Source: Pseudomonas orientalis | GTDB lineage: Bacteria; Pseudomonadota; Gammaproteobacteria; Pseudomonadales; Pseudomonadaceae | DNA: 64,000 bases | Direction of reading: 5' to 3' | Assembly (NCBI RefSeq): GCF_001439815.1 | Contig: NZ_JYLM01000006.1 | Span: 248,001 to 312,000 of the forward strand | In this document: piece after piece, positions 8,082 through 18,611 of the stretch | How positions within the stretch are numbered: the first letter of the stretch is position 1 | How the letters are laid out: every line of letters begins with the position of its first letter | Position numbers and translations under genes: made by a program | The notes under the pieces: generated by a model | What the model saw: only the letters and a program-made list of their open reading frames with translations | Told to the model about the DNA's origin: nothing | Database searches by the model: none

Positions 8082-9350
8082 TTAGCCGTTGAACACATCA
8101 TCCACGCTTTGCAGCGGGTAGTTCTTCGGATATGGCAGGGTCGCCACGCCCGTCTCGATGGCGGCTTTGGCCACGGCATCGGAGATCAGGGTGATCAGGC
8201 GCTTGTCCATTGGCTTGGGAATGATGTACTCACGACCGAACTCCAGCTTGGCGCCACCGTAGGCGTCGCACACGTCCTGAGGCACCGGCAGCTTGGCCAG
8301 TTCACGCAGGGCGTTGGCGGCCGCGACTTTCATCTCTTCGTTGATGCGCTTGGCGCGAACGTCCAGGGCGCCACGGAAGATGAACGGGAAACCCAGCACG
8401 TTGTTGACCTGGTTCGGGTAGTCCGAACGGCCGGTGGCCATGATCACGTCGTTGCGGGTGGCGTGCGCCAGCTCAGGCGAGATTTCCGGGTCCGGGTTGG
8501 AGCAGGCGAACACGATCGGGTTCGGCGCCATCGACTTCAGGCCTTCGGCGCTCAGCAGGTTCGGACCGGAAAGACCGACGAACACGTCGGCGCCGTCGAG
8601 GGCGTCAGCCAGGGTGCGCTTGGAGGACGGGTGGGCGAACATCGCCTTGTACTGGTTCAGGTCGGTACGCTCGGACTGGATCACGCCCTTGCTGTCGACC
8701 ATGTAGATGTTTTCCAGCTTGGCGCCCATGCTGATGATCAGCTTCATGCAAGAAATAGCTGCGGCACCGGCGCCCAGGCAGACGATCTTCGCCTCGCCCA
8801 GGGTTTTGCCGGCGATTTCCAGGGCGTTGATCATGCCGGCCGCGGTAACGATTGCGGTGCCGTGCTGGTCATCGTGGAATACCGGGATGTCGCACTGTTC
8901 GATCAGGGCCTTTTCGATCTCGAAGCACTCAGGTGCCTTGATGTCTTCCAGGTTGATGCCACCGAAGGTGATGGAAATGCGTTTGACGGTGTCGATGAAA
9001 GCCTGCGGGCTCTCGGAGTCGACTTCGATGTCGAAAACGTCGATGCCAGCAAAGCGCTTGAACAGCACGCCCTTGCCTTCCATGACCGGCTTGGACGCCA
9101 ATGGACCGAGGTTACCCAGGCCCAGGATCGCGGTGCCATCAGAAATCACTGCAACCAGGTTGCCCTTGCCGGTGTACTTGTACGCCAGCTCGGGGTCGCG
9201 GGCGATTTCACGTACGGGCTCGGCAACGCCAGGGCTGTAGGCCAGCGACAGGTCACGGGCGGTGGCAGTGGCTTTGGTGAGCTCTACACTCAGCTTTCCT
9301 GGACGAGGATTGGCATGATATTCGAGAGCGGCAGTTTTCAAATCAGACAT
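8082..9350 (-). CDS. maeB: NADP-type malic enzyme, short form
   Basis: Oxidative decarboxylation of malate to pyruvate, supplying NADPH and linking the TCA cycle to pyruvate. The 422 residues have the N-terminal malic domain (LAYSPGVAEP, VAVISDGTAILGLGN, HDDQHGTA metal/substrate stretch) and the NAD(P) domain (CLGAGAAAISC, FACSNPDPEI). E. coli MaeB carries a further C-terminal phosphotransacetylase-like domain of about 330 residues; it is absent here, as in the short bacterial forms. The protein ends 20 bases from the shared terminator. Confidence 0.96.
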   Translation of the reverse strand: MSDLKTAALEYHANPRPGKLSVELTKATATARDLSLAYSPGVAEPVREIARDPELAYKYTGKGNLVAVISDGTAILGLGNLGPLASKPVMEGKGVLFKRFAGIDVFDIEVDSESPQAFIDTVKRISITFGGINLEDIKAPECFEIEKALIEQCDIPVFHDDQHGTAIVTAAGMINALEIAGKTLGEAKIVCLGAGAAAISCMKLIISMGAKLENIYMVDSKGVIQSERTDLNQYKAMFAHPSSKRTLADALDGADVFVGLSGPNLLSAEGLKSMAPNPIVFACSNPDPEISPELAHATRNDVIMATGRSDYPNQVNNVLGFPFIFRGALDVRAKRINEEMKVAAANALRELAKLPVPQDVCDAYGGAKLEFGREYIIPKPMDKRLITLISDAVAKAAIETGVATLPYPKNYPLQSVDDVFNG

Positions 9351-9531
9351 ATCGGCATTCCGCTTTTACTGTTGGTCGACGGACCGCCGAGGATACGCGT
9401 GTCGTAAAGCCCCTACAAGACTGGTCAGTCACAGGTGTCAAGGCCCTGCGGCGGCGTACTTTAGTCTAAAGCCACGGGATACAAGGGCTGGACTGTTCAC
9501 AATCGCATTAAAAAATGTCTACAATTTTTTA

Positions 9532-10338
9532 TTATTGCATTGATCGAAGCATGCTTGGATCGGTGAGCGGCAACAGCCAGCGTGCCTGAGGTTTCTTCAG
9601 CCCGCCGCGCCTGGCGCGGTCCTGCACCCAGCCACGCGCCTCGATTGTCTTGCCCAGCAGACCATTGAGCATGGCGGCATCGAATAGACGCACCCGATCG
9701 GGCGCAATGCGTAATACCAGTGAGCCCTGCAACTCGATCCAGACCCCACCGCGATTGCGTTCGATCTTGCTGACTCGTCCGCTGACCAGGGCGAACCCGG
9801 ACCGCTTGAGTTGCGCCACGCCGTGTACCGGCGATTGCCGCCAAAGCCCCAACCGCGCGTTACGCGCACTGTTTTCGGCAGCCTGCTGACAGGTGACCAG
9901 CTCGACATTGGGCGCGACGCCCACCTGAAACCCCAGGCCATCAGCCAGCAATTGCGCCTCAAGGTTGTTGCCGTCGGCGCCATACAGGTGGGCCAGGGTT
10001 CTGCCGTAGAGATCTTTACCTTCCCGTCCCGGCACCAGCCCGAGGCGCCCGTCACTGGCAGTGACCAAGGCCTGCAAACGCTGGCGCGCGGCAACCGCGA
10101 ACGGCTCGTCGGGGCGACCCTTCCTACCGGCCTCCGGCGCGTTGATACCGATCATCCGCACGCTGCGGCCGTCCTTGAGGCGCACGGTGTCGCCATCCAC
10201 CACGCGCTGCACGTGCACAGGCGTCACCGACGCTGGCGCGGGGCAGAACAGCTGGGCCTGGGCGCTGGAAAGCCAAATCGCAGGCACAAAAAAGGCGCCC
10301 GCAAGGGACGCCTTTTTCAACAGCTGGCAAAAGCCCAT
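9532..10338 (-). CDS. secreted thermonuclease-family (SNase-like) protein
   Basis: A 268-residue protein with a signal peptide (about 1-28, cleavage near SSAQAQ) and a staphylococcal-nuclease domain: VVDGDTVRL, then VRMIGINAPE carrying the first catalytic Arg, a downstream DLYGRTLAHLY with the second Arg, and the LLADGLGFQ helix. The C-terminal third resembles an extra beta domain (SGRVSKIERNRGGVWIEL). Predicted Ca-dependent endonuclease of the periplasm or outside. It starts 14 bases after the rpmE stop, and its first codons overlap a terminator hairpin (10288-10317). Confidence 0.88.
   Translation of the reverse strand: MGFCQLLKKASLAGAFFVPAIWLSSAQAQLFCPAPASVTPVHVQRVVDGDTVRLKDGRSVRMIGINAPEAGRKGRPDEPFAVAARQRLQALVTASDGRLGLVPGREGKDLYGRTLAHLYGADGNNLEAQLLADGLGFQVGVAPNVELVTCQQAAENSARNARLGLWRQSPVHGVAQLKRSGFALVSGRVSKIERNRGGVWIELQGSLVLRIAPDRVRLFDAAMLNGLLGKTIEARGWVQDRARRGGLKKPQARWLLPLTDPSMLRSMQ
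10288..10317 (-). terminator. Rho-independent terminator of rpmE, inside the thermonuclease signal-peptide codons
   Basis: Read on the minus strand the sequence is AAAAAGGCGTCCC, loop TTGC, GGGCGCC, then TTTTTT. It is a strong GC stem (one bulged base) with A- and U-tracts, about 40-65 bases after the rpmE stop. The same bases encode KKASLAGAFF of the next gene, so transcription from rpmE into it would be attenuated. Confidence 0.8.
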
Positions 10339-10352
10339 AAGGCTTTTGAGCC

Positions 10353-10586
10353 TTACTCTGCTGGAGTAGCAGCAGGCTTCTTGCCGAAAGCACCAAAGCG
10401 ATCTGCGAAGCGCTGTACACGGCCGCCGGTGTCCAGAGTTTTCTGCTTACCGGTGTAGAACGGGTGGCACTCGTTGCATACGTCAGTACCCAGTGGCTTG
10501 CACAGGTTCGAACGGGTTTCGAACTTGTTACCGCAGCTGCAGGTGACTTCGATGGTTTCGTACGCTGGATGGATATCGGCTTTCAT
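10353..10586 (-). CDS. rpmE: 50S ribosomal protein L31, zinc-binding form
   Basis: A 77-residue L31 with the zinc ligands of the C+ type (CSC near residue 17, CNECH near residue 37) and the TGKQK motif near 45. The chosen ATG has GAGGAAG 5 bases upstream; the longer open frame upstream has no site. Divergent from priA. A good promoter lies about 70-100 bases before the start. Confidence 0.97.
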   Translation of the reverse strand: MKADIHPAYETIEVTCSCGNKFETRSNLCKPLGTDVCNECHPFYTGKQKTLDTGGRVQRFADRFGAFGKKPAATPAE

Positions 10587-10655
10587 GGCACTTCCTCGGG
10601 CTAGCGTGCCGCCACTCGACACTATTGTCGAATACCGCACGTAATTAGGCCGCGA

Positions 10656-10683
10656 ATTCTAACAGACCTTTTCAATCACGCAA
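10656..10683 (-). promoter_or_regulatory. predicted sigma-70 promoter of rpmE
   Basis: On the minus strand TTGCGT (10678-10683) and TAGAAT (10656-10661) are separated by 16 bases, with TG just before the -10 box (TGTTAGAAT). Transcription would start near 10648 and run into rpmE. Confidence 0.6.
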
Positions 10684-10798
10684 GCCGCACGTCCGACTGG
10701 AAACCGCCTTTCATCAGAAAACCATGGCATACCCAAGCCCTCCCCTGTCTGCTAGGCTCGCGCCCCTGCGCCACCACCTGCCTAAATGAGACCCCCGC

Positions 10799-13018
10799 GT
10801 GCCCGACGCCATTTTGCGCCTAGCCCTGCCCTCGCCCCTGCGCCGTCTGTTCGATTACCGGGCGCCGGCCGGTGTGCCGCGTGCGCAGCTGGAGCCAGGC
10901 ATGCGCGTGCGCGTGCCGTTCGGGCGCAGGGAAATGATCGGCATCCTGGTGGAAGTCACCGACCACAGTGAAGTGCCCGCCGAAAAGCTCAAGCCGGCCA
11001 TCGCCATCCTCGATGCCACCGCGCCGCTGCCGCCTGCGCTGTTCAAGCTGTGCCTGTGGACCGCGCAGTATTACCAGCACAGCCTGGGCGACACCTTGAG
11101 CTGGGCACTGCCGGTGCTGCTGCGTCAGGGCGAGCTGGCCGAAGCGCGCCAGGAGCGCTTCTGGTCGATGGCGCCCGGCGCGCGCCTGGACGACCCGCGC
11201 ATCGCCCGCGCCCCGCGCCAGCGTGAAGCCCTGGCCACCCTGGCGCAGCATCCCCATGGCGTGGCCCATCAGCTGTTGAGCAAGCTGATGCTGAGCAAGG
11301 ACAGCCTCGACCTGCTGCTCGCCAAAGGCCTGGTGCAGGTGGAAATCCGCAAGCACGCCCCCGATCCGCGCCATGAACACTGGCTGGCCCAGCCGGAGCT
11401 GCCGCTGAACCCCGAACAACGCGCCGCCTATGAAGCGATCCGCGCCGGGTTCGACAGCTTTCACGCGTTCCTGCTGGCCGGCGTCACCGGCAGCGGCAAG
11501 ACCGAAGTCTATTTGCAGTTGATCCGCGAAACCTTGCAGGCCGGCAAACAGGCGCTGGTGCTGATCCCCGAGATCAACCTAGGCCCGCAGACCCTGGCGC
11601 GTTTCGAACAGCGTTTCAATGCCCGCATCGCCCTGGTGCACTCGGCGGTCAACGACCGTGAGCGCCTGGAGTCGTGGCTGGCGGCGCGGGACGGCGAAGC
11701 CGACATTATTATCGGCACGCGCTCGGCGCTATTCACCCCGATGAAAAATCCGGGGCTGATCATCATCGACGAAGAGCACGACGGCTCGTACAAACAGCAG
11801 GAAGGCTTGCGTTACCATGCCCGCGACCTGGCCCTGGTGCGCGCGCGCCAGGAAGACATCCCGATTGTGCTGGGTTCGGCCACGCCGTCCCTGGAAAGCC
11901 TGCATAACGCCTACACCGGCCGTTATGGCCTGCTACGCCTGAATGAGCGCGCAGGTGGCGCCAAGCAACCACGCTTCCTGCGCCTGGATGTAAAAAGCCG
12001 ACCGCTGGACAGCGGTATTTCCGGCCCGATGCAGCAAGCCATCGGCCAGACCCTCGCCGCCGGCCAGCAAGTCCTGGTGTTCCTCAACCGTCGCGGTTTT
12101 GCGCCGACGCTGTTGTGTCATGACTGTGGCTGGATGTCCGAATGCGAGCGCTGCGATGCGCGCATGACCGTGCATCAGCGCTATGGCGAACTGCGCTGCC
12201 ATCACTGCGGCCATGTAGAGCCTGTACCGCGCCACTGCCCGCAGTGCGGCAAGGTCGACCTGCGCCCGGTCGGCGCGGGGACCGAGCGCGCCGAAGAGCG
12301 CCTGGGCATTCTGTTTCCTGATTATCCGGTGCTGCGGGTGGACCGCGACAGCACGTCGCGCAAAGACGCGATGAACCAATTGTTCGCCACCATCCAGAAA
12401 GGCCAGCCGTGCATTCTGGTCGGCACGCAGATGCTTGCCAAAGGGCATCACTTCCCACGGGTGACGCTGGTGTCGATCCTGGACGCCGACGGCGGCTTAT
12501 TCTCCGGCGACTTCCGCGCCAGCGAGCGCATGGCGCAGCTGATCGTGCAAGTCGCCGGCCGCGCAGGGCGCGCTGAAGAGCCGGGCCGAGTGATTATCCA
12601 GACGCACCTGGCCGACCACCCGCTGCTGATTCAACTGACCGAACAAGGTTACTTTGCCTTCGCCGAACAGGCGTTGAGCGAGCGCCGCGCCGCCGGGCTG
12701 CCGCCGTTTGCGCACCTGGCGCTGCTGCGCGCCGAGGCGCATAAACCGGGCCAGGCCGAAGGCTTTCTGGACGAAGCGTGCAGCGCCGCTGAACGTTTGC
12801 TGGTAGAGCTGGGTCTGAGCGGCATCGAACTGCTCGGCCCGGTGCCCGCGCCCATGGAACGCCGCGCCGGGCGGTATCGGGCCCAACTACTGTTGCAGGC
12901 AACGTCCCGCGCACCGCTGCATCGGCTATTAAGCAGCTGGTTGCTTGCCCTGGAGCAAATGCCTGGCGGCCGGCAGGTGCGATGGTCACTGGATGTGGAC
13001 CCGGTCGATTTGTATTAA
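10799..13018 (+). CDS. priA: primosomal protein N', replication restart helicase
   Basis: 3'-5' DNA helicase that reloads the replisome at stalled forks. The 739 residues show an N-terminal DNA-binding domain (LPSPLRRLFDYRAP), the helicase Walker A GVTGSGKTEVY near 230, DEEH box, GSATPS motif, a two-zinc cluster of eight cysteines (CHDCGWMSECERC and CHHCGH...CPQCG, about 440-490) and the VAGRAGRAEEPG motif VI region. Length equals the family norm. It starts with GTG; the family N-terminus begins there. Confidence 0.97.
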   Translation: MPDAILRLALPSPLRRLFDYRAPAGVPRAQLEPGMRVRVPFGRREMIGILVEVTDHSEVPAEKLKPAIAILDATAPLPPALFKLCLWTAQYYQHSLGDTLSWALPVLLRQGELAEARQERFWSMAPGARLDDPRIARAPRQREALATLAQHPHGVAHQLLSKLMLSKDSLDLLLAKGLVQVEIRKHAPDPRHEHWLAQPELPLNPEQRAAYEAIRAGFDSFHAFLLAGVTGSGKTEVYLQLIRETLQAGKQALVLIPEINLGPQTLARFEQRFNARIALVHSAVNDRERLESWLAARDGEADIIIGTRSALFTPMKNPGLIIIDEEHDGSYKQQEGLRYHARDLALVRARQEDIPIVLGSATPSLESLHNAYTGRYGLLRLNERAGGAKQPRFLRLDVKSRPLDSGISGPMQQAIGQTLAAGQQVLVFLNRRGFAPTLLCHDCGWMSECERCDARMTVHQRYGELRCHHCGHVEPVPRHCPQCGKVDLRPVGAGTERAEERLGILFPDYPVLRVDRDSTSRKDAMNQLFATIQKGQPCILVGTQMLAKGHHFPRVTLVSILDADGGLFSGDFRASERMAQLIVQVAGRAGRAEEPGRVIIQTHLADHPLLIQLTEQGYFAFAEQALSERRAAGLPPFAHLALLRAEAHKPGQAEGFLDEACSAAERLLVELGLSGIELLGPVPAPMERRAGRYRAQLLLQATSRAPLHRLLSSWLLALEQMPGGRQVRWSLDVDPVDLY

Positions 13019-13028
13019 GCCGTCCCCT

Positions 13029-13126
13029 GTAGGAGCGAGCTTGCTCGCGAAGAACTCAAGAACACCGCGTTAAATCAGGAAGCCCGAGTTATCGTTGACG
13101 ATTTTCGCGAGCAAGCTCGCTCCTAC
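13029..13126. repeat. REPIN, family B (GTAGGAGCGAGCTTGCTCGC type)
   Basis: Inverted arms GTAGGAGCGAGCTTGCTCGC and complement enclose about 50 bases with CCGCGTT and TTATCGTTGACGAT. The same internal words recur in other family B copies at 31683 and 35889. Sits between priA and argS. Confidence 0.9.
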
Positions 13127-13237
13127 AAAATGCTCCACAGGTCCGGAACGGTTGGCAAGCCCGCCCTCGCCACGGATAATGCCCAGTTTTTCCACCTGCG
13201 CATCGCGCGCCGCCGCTTGCGGTCGAAAGAGAACACC

Positions 13238-14974
<1,737 letters not shown>

Positions 14975-14975
14975 G

Positions 14976-15677
14976 TTGGCCGCCAAGAAAAAACCTGCAC
15001 CCAAGCGCGGCGCCAGCCGCTACCAGGCCCCGGCCAAGCAGCCGATCCCGGGTTGGTTGTGGATGGCGATCGGCCTCACGGTCGGCGCATTCGTTGTCTT
15101 TTTGATGAAGCTGGAGCCCGGCCAGGGCGATGACGTCAAGCGCGTCAAACAGGAGCAGCAGAAAGCCACGAAAATCGCCGAGGCCAACAAGACCGCGCCG
15201 AGCCCGACGGCGCCGGTGAAACCGAAGTACGACTTCTACACGCTGCTGCCGGAATCGGAAGTGATCGTGCCGCCCGACGCCGTGCCGGAGAAAACCCTGC
15301 CGACGCCGCAAGTGCCGACCACCCCGGTCACGCCAGCGGAAGCGGCGAAGATCGACACCGCGCGCGCCCAGGCGGCATTGGCGGGCATTACCCCGCCGCC
15401 GGCACCTCCAGTGGCAGAGACCAAGGCGGCGCCGGTGACCAAGTTCTTCCTGCAGGCGGGCTCGTTCCCCAAACAGGCGGACGCGGACCGGGTACGCGCG
15501 CAGATCATTCTGCTGGGCCAGTCGGTGACGGTAGAGTCCGGTACCGTGAAGGAAGCAACTTGGTATCGCGTGCTGGTGGGTCCGTTCAGCAACCGTGAAC
15601 AGCTGACGGTGGCGCAGAAACAATTGGCTGGCGCAGGGTTTAGCAACCTGCTGTTACAACAACGCCAGAGCCGCTGA
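14976..15677 (+). CDS. SPOR-domain, FtsN-like cell division protein
   Basis: A 233-residue bitopic protein: basic cytoplasmic start (AAKKKPAPKRGASRY), one membrane helix (about 26-44, WLWMAIGLTVGAFVVFLM), a long Pro/Ala/Lys/Thr-rich periplasmic linker (about 55-150) and a C-terminal SPOR domain (about 155-230, FFLQAGSFPKQADADRVRAQ and WYRVLVGPF) that binds denuded septal glycan. It starts at TTG, one base after the argS stop, so it is translationally linked to argS. P. aeruginosa has a SPOR protein in the same place between argS and hslV. FtsN role is inferred from architecture. Confidence 0.85.
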   Translation: MAAKKKPAPKRGASRYQAPAKQPIPGWLWMAIGLTVGAFVVFLMKLEPGQGDDVKRVKQEQQKATKIAEANKTAPSPTAPVKPKYDFYTLLPESEVIVPPDAVPEKTLPTPQVPTTPVTPAEAAKIDTARAQAALAGITPPPAPPVAETKAAPVTKFFLQAGSFPKQADADRVRAQIILLGQSVTVESGTVKEATWYRVLVGPFSNREQLTVAQKQLAGAGFSNLLLQQRQSR

Positions 15678-15701
15678 CCTCGAAGAGATAGCAGGACTAA
15701 T

Positions 15702-15789
15702 GTGGGAGGGGGCTTGCCCCCGATGGCGGTGTATCAGTCAACATATTCATTGGCTGACAGCCCGCAATCGGGGGCAAGCCCCCTCCCAC
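15702..15789. repeat. REPIN, family A
   Basis: Full-length inverted pair around a spacer with GGTGTATCAGTCAAC. Lies after the SPOR gene and before the hslVU promoter. Confidence 0.9.
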
Positions 15790-15859
15790 ATTTGATTTTC
15801 ATCGGTCTGAAGATCATGCCTGGCCTATAACTGCCACTCGTCCGCCCTGCCGTCCTACG

Positions 15860-15887
15860 GTTGAAATCCCCCCCGCCACCCCCATAT
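15860..15887 (+). promoter_or_regulatory. heat-shock (sigma-32) type promoter of hslVU
   Basis: GTTGAAA (15860-15866) and CCCCATAT (15880-15887) are spaced by 13 bases. The sigma-32 consensus is CTTGAAA, 11-16 bases, CCCCATNT; the -10 element matches fully and the -35 in six of seven positions. The start site would fall near 15895, about 40 bases before the hslV start. Confidence 0.8.
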
Positions 15888-15933
15888 GAGTTCCATCAGG
15901 GCATTTTCGCCCCGCTGCGTGGAGACTCTCCCC

Positions 15934-16464
15934 TTGACCACCATCGTTTCAGTACGTCGCCACGGCAAAGTCGTCATGGGCGGCGACGGCCAGGTTTCCC
16001 TGGGTAATACCGTGATGAAAGGCAACGCCAAGAAAGTGCGTCGCCTGTACCACGGCCAGGTGCTCGCCGGTTTCGCCGGCGCTACCGCCGATGCCTTCAC
16101 CCTGTTCGAGCGTTTCGAAGGCCAGCTCGAAAAGCACCAGGGCCATCTGGTGCGTGCCGCCGTCGAACTCGCCAAGGAATGGCGCACAGACCGCTCGCTC
16201 AGCCGCCTCGAAGCCATGCTGGCGGTCGCCAACAAAGACGCGTCCCTGATCATCACCGGCAACGGCGATGTGGTTGAACCTGAACATGGCCTGATCGCCA
16301 TGGGTTCCGGTGGCGGCTATGCGCAAGCCGCGGCCAGCGCGCTGCTGAAGAAAACCGACCTGTCGGCGCGTGAAATCGTCGAGACCGCCCTGGGTATCGC
16401 CGGCGATATCTGCGTGTTCACCAACCACAACCAGACCATTGAGGAGCAGGACCTCGCCGAGTAA
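15934..16464 (+). CDS. hslV: HslV peptidase subunit of the HslUV protease
   Basis: Threonine protease related to proteasome beta subunits, forming a double hexamer gated by HslU. The 176-residue frame begins at TTG and reads TTIVSVRRHGKVVMGGDGQV, so the catalytic Thr is residue 2 and is exposed on Met removal. GGAGAC lies 7 bases upstream of the TTG. The usual GSGGGYAQAAA segment is present near 125. The longer frame from an upstream ATG would bury the catalytic Thr and is rejected. 37 bases to hslU. Confidence 0.96.
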   Translation: MTTIVSVRRHGKVVMGGDGQVSLGNTVMKGNAKKVRRLYHGQVLAGFAGATADAFTLFERFEGQLEKHQGHLVRAAVELAKEWRTDRSLSRLEAMLAVANKDASLIITGNGDVVEPEHGLIAMGSGGGYAQAAASALLKKTDLSAREIVETALGIAGDICVFTNHNQTIEEQDLAE

Positions 16465-16501
16465 GCCGCTGGCTTATTTGCGCTTGAGGCCGCCAAACAC
16501 T

Positions 16502-17839
16502 ATGTCCATGACTCCCCGCGAAATCGTCCATGAACTCAATCGCCATATCATCGGCCAGGACGATGCCAAGCGCGCCGTTGCCATTGCGCTGCGTAACCGC
16601 TGGCGCCGGATGCAACTGCCCGAAGAACTGCGCGTTGAAGTAACGCCCAAGAACATACTGATGATCGGCCCGACCGGCGTCGGTAAAACCGAAATCGCCC
16701 GTCGCCTGGCCAAGCTGGCCAATGCCCCGTTCATCAAGGTTGAAGCCACCAAGTTCACCGAAGTCGGCTATGTGGGTCGCGACGTGGAGTCGATCATCCG
16801 TGACCTGGCCGACGCTGCGCTGAAAATGCTGCGCGAGCAGGAAGTGACCAAGGTCAGCCACCGTGCCGAAGATGCCGCCGAAGAACGCATCCTCGACGCA
16901 CTGCTGCCACCGGCCCGCATGGGCTTCAACGAAGACGCCGCACCGTCGTCGGATTCCAACACCCGTCAGCTGTTCCGCAAGCGCCTGCGTGAAGGCCAGC
17001 TTGACGACAAGGAAATCGAGATCGAAGTGGCCGAAGTGTCGGGCGTCGATATTTCCGCGCCGCCGGGCATGGAAGAAATGACCAGCCAACTGCAGAACCT
17101 GTTCGCCAACATGGGCAAGGGCAAGAAGAAAAGCCGCAAGCTCAAGGTGAAGGAAGCACTGAAACTGGTGCGCGACGAAGAAGCCGGACGCCTGGTCAAT
17201 GAGGAAGAGCTCAAGGCCAAGGCCCTGGAAGCGGTCGAGCAGCACGGCATCGTGTTTATCGATGAGATCGACAAGGTGGCCAAGCGCGGCAACTCCGGCG
17301 GCGTCGATGTGTCCCGTGAGGGTGTGCAGCGCGACCTGCTGCCGCTGATCGAAGGCTGCACCGTGAACACCAAGCTGGGTATGGTCAAGACCGACCATAT
17401 CCTGTTTATTGCCTCCGGTGCTTTCCACCTGAGCAAGCCAAGCGACCTGGTACCGGAGCTGCAAGGCCGCCTGCCGATCCGCGTGGAACTCAAGGCGCTG
17501 ACCCCGGGCGACTTCGAGCGCATTCTCAGCGAGCCGCATGCCTCGCTTACCGAGCAGTACCGTGAACTGCTGAAAACCGAAGGCCTGGGCATCGAGTTCC
17601 AGCCGGACGGGATCAAGCGCCTGGCGGAGATTGCCTGGCAGGTCAACGAGAAGACCGAGAACATCGGTGCGCGTCGTCTGCATACCTTGCTGGAGCGCTT
17701 GCTGGAAGAAGTGTCCTTCAGTGCCGGCGACATGGCCGGTGCGCAGAATGGCGAAGCGATCAAGATCGACGCGGATTACGTCAACAGCCACCTGGGCGAA
17801 TTGGCGCAGAACGAAGACTTGTCGCGCTATATTCTGTAG
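16502..17839 (+). CDS. hslU: HslU ATPase and unfoldase subunit
   Basis: AAA+ ClpX-like ATPase that unfolds substrates into HslV. The 445 residues begin MSMTPREIVHELNRHIIGQ and include Walker A GPTGVGKTEIARR near 57, the GYVGRDVES pore-loop region, the variable I domain (about 110-245), Walker B GIVFIDEID near 250, and the C-terminal DLSRYIL tail that inserts into HslV. Second gene of the heat-shock operon. Confidence 0.97.
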   Translation: MSMTPREIVHELNRHIIGQDDAKRAVAIALRNRWRRMQLPEELRVEVTPKNILMIGPTGVGKTEIARRLAKLANAPFIKVEATKFTEVGYVGRDVESIIRDLADAALKMLREQEVTKVSHRAEDAAEERILDALLPPARMGFNEDAAPSSDSNTRQLFRKRLREGQLDDKEIEIEVAEVSGVDISAPPGMEEMTSQLQNLFANMGKGKKKSRKLKVKEALKLVRDEEAGRLVNEEELKAKALEAVEQHGIVFIDEIDKVAKRGNSGGVDVSREGVQRDLLPLIEGCTVNTKLGMVKTDHILFIASGAFHLSKPSDLVPELQGRLPIRVELKALTPGDFERILSEPHASLTEQYRELLKTEGLGIEFQPDGIKRLAEIAWQVNEKTENIGARRLHTLLERLLEEVSFSAGDMAGAQNGEAIKIDADYVNSHLGELAQNEDLSRYIL

Positions 17840-17867
17840 ACCTCATACAGCGCTGCTTCGCTTCAAT

Positions 17868-17954
17868 GTGGGAGGGGGCTTGCCCCCGATGGCGGTCTGT
17901 CAGACAGATATAGGCTGACTGACACACTGCTATCGGGGGCAAGCCCCCTCACAC
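17868..17954. repeat. REPIN, family A
   Basis: Inverted pair after hslU; the right arm has one change (CTCACACAT instead of CTCCCACAT). Confidence 0.88.
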
Positions 17955-17986
17955 ATTTTGAGCCGGTTCCTTCAGGGTTATCTCCA

Positions 17987-18364
17987 ATGTCGAAATTTCC
18001 TACTGCCGTAAACCTGCATAAAACCTCCAATACCCTCGGCCTCACCTACGGGCCGGACGAAACCTACCAACTGCCCGCCGAATTCCTGCGCGTGCATTCG
18101 CCTTCCGCCGAGGTCCAGGGCCACGGCAAACCCATCCTGCAATTCGGCAAGCTCAACGTTAAATTGATCAAGCTGGAACCGGCGGGCCAGTACGCACTGA
18201 AATTGACCTTCGACGACGGCCATGACAGCGGACTGTTCACCTGGGACTACCTTTATCAGCTGGCCGTGCGTCAGGACGCGCTGTGGGTCGATTACCTGGC
18301 CGAACTCAAAGCGGCCGGAAAAACCCGCGACCCGAGCCAGTCGGTCGTGCGGCTGATGCTCTAG
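17987..18364 (+). CDS. DUF971 protein (gamma-butyrobetaine hydroxylase N-terminal-like domain)
   Basis: A 125-residue soluble protein made of a single DUF971 domain: LTYGPDETYQLPAEFLRVHSP at the start and LKLTFDDGHDSGLFTWDYLY in the middle. This small beta domain also forms the N-terminus of gamma-butyrobetaine dioxygenases. No catalytic dioxygenase residues are present here. It lies downstream of hslU in other pseudomonads too. Function unknown. Confidence 0.85.
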   Translation: MSKFPTAVNLHKTSNTLGLTYGPDETYQLPAEFLRVHSPSAEVQGHGKPILQFGKLNVKLIKLEPAGQYALKLTFDDGHDSGLFTWDYLYQLAVRQDALWVDYLAELKAAGKTRDPSQSVVRLML

Positions 18365-18611
18365 TCCAGGCGTCTTGCTCTTTAGAGCGCATTTTCTAAT
18401 TTCATCTGTTTGAATGCCCTGTCTCGTGGTCAACGATTGGCCTGCTTGCGAAAAAAATTAAACTCGGGTAACCAATGGAGCTGGCAAGTTCCCTGCATTT
18501 GACGATGCGGTATCAACGGTCACCCGAGCGCAGTACCAGGCTGGTGTCGTGTATCGAAATGGGTGCGCAGCAATCGCCGGTACTCGTCTTTCGGACAATG
18601 GAGCGTCGTAG

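Noticed and set aside
16418..17791. A 457-codon minus-strand frame opposite hslU
   Set aside because: Antisense shadow without any domain.
18437..18449. A TTGGCCTGCTTGC string upstream of phaC1 as a sigma-54 promoter
   Set aside because: The GG to GC spacing is 7, not 10 bases, so it cannot serve as -24/-12.
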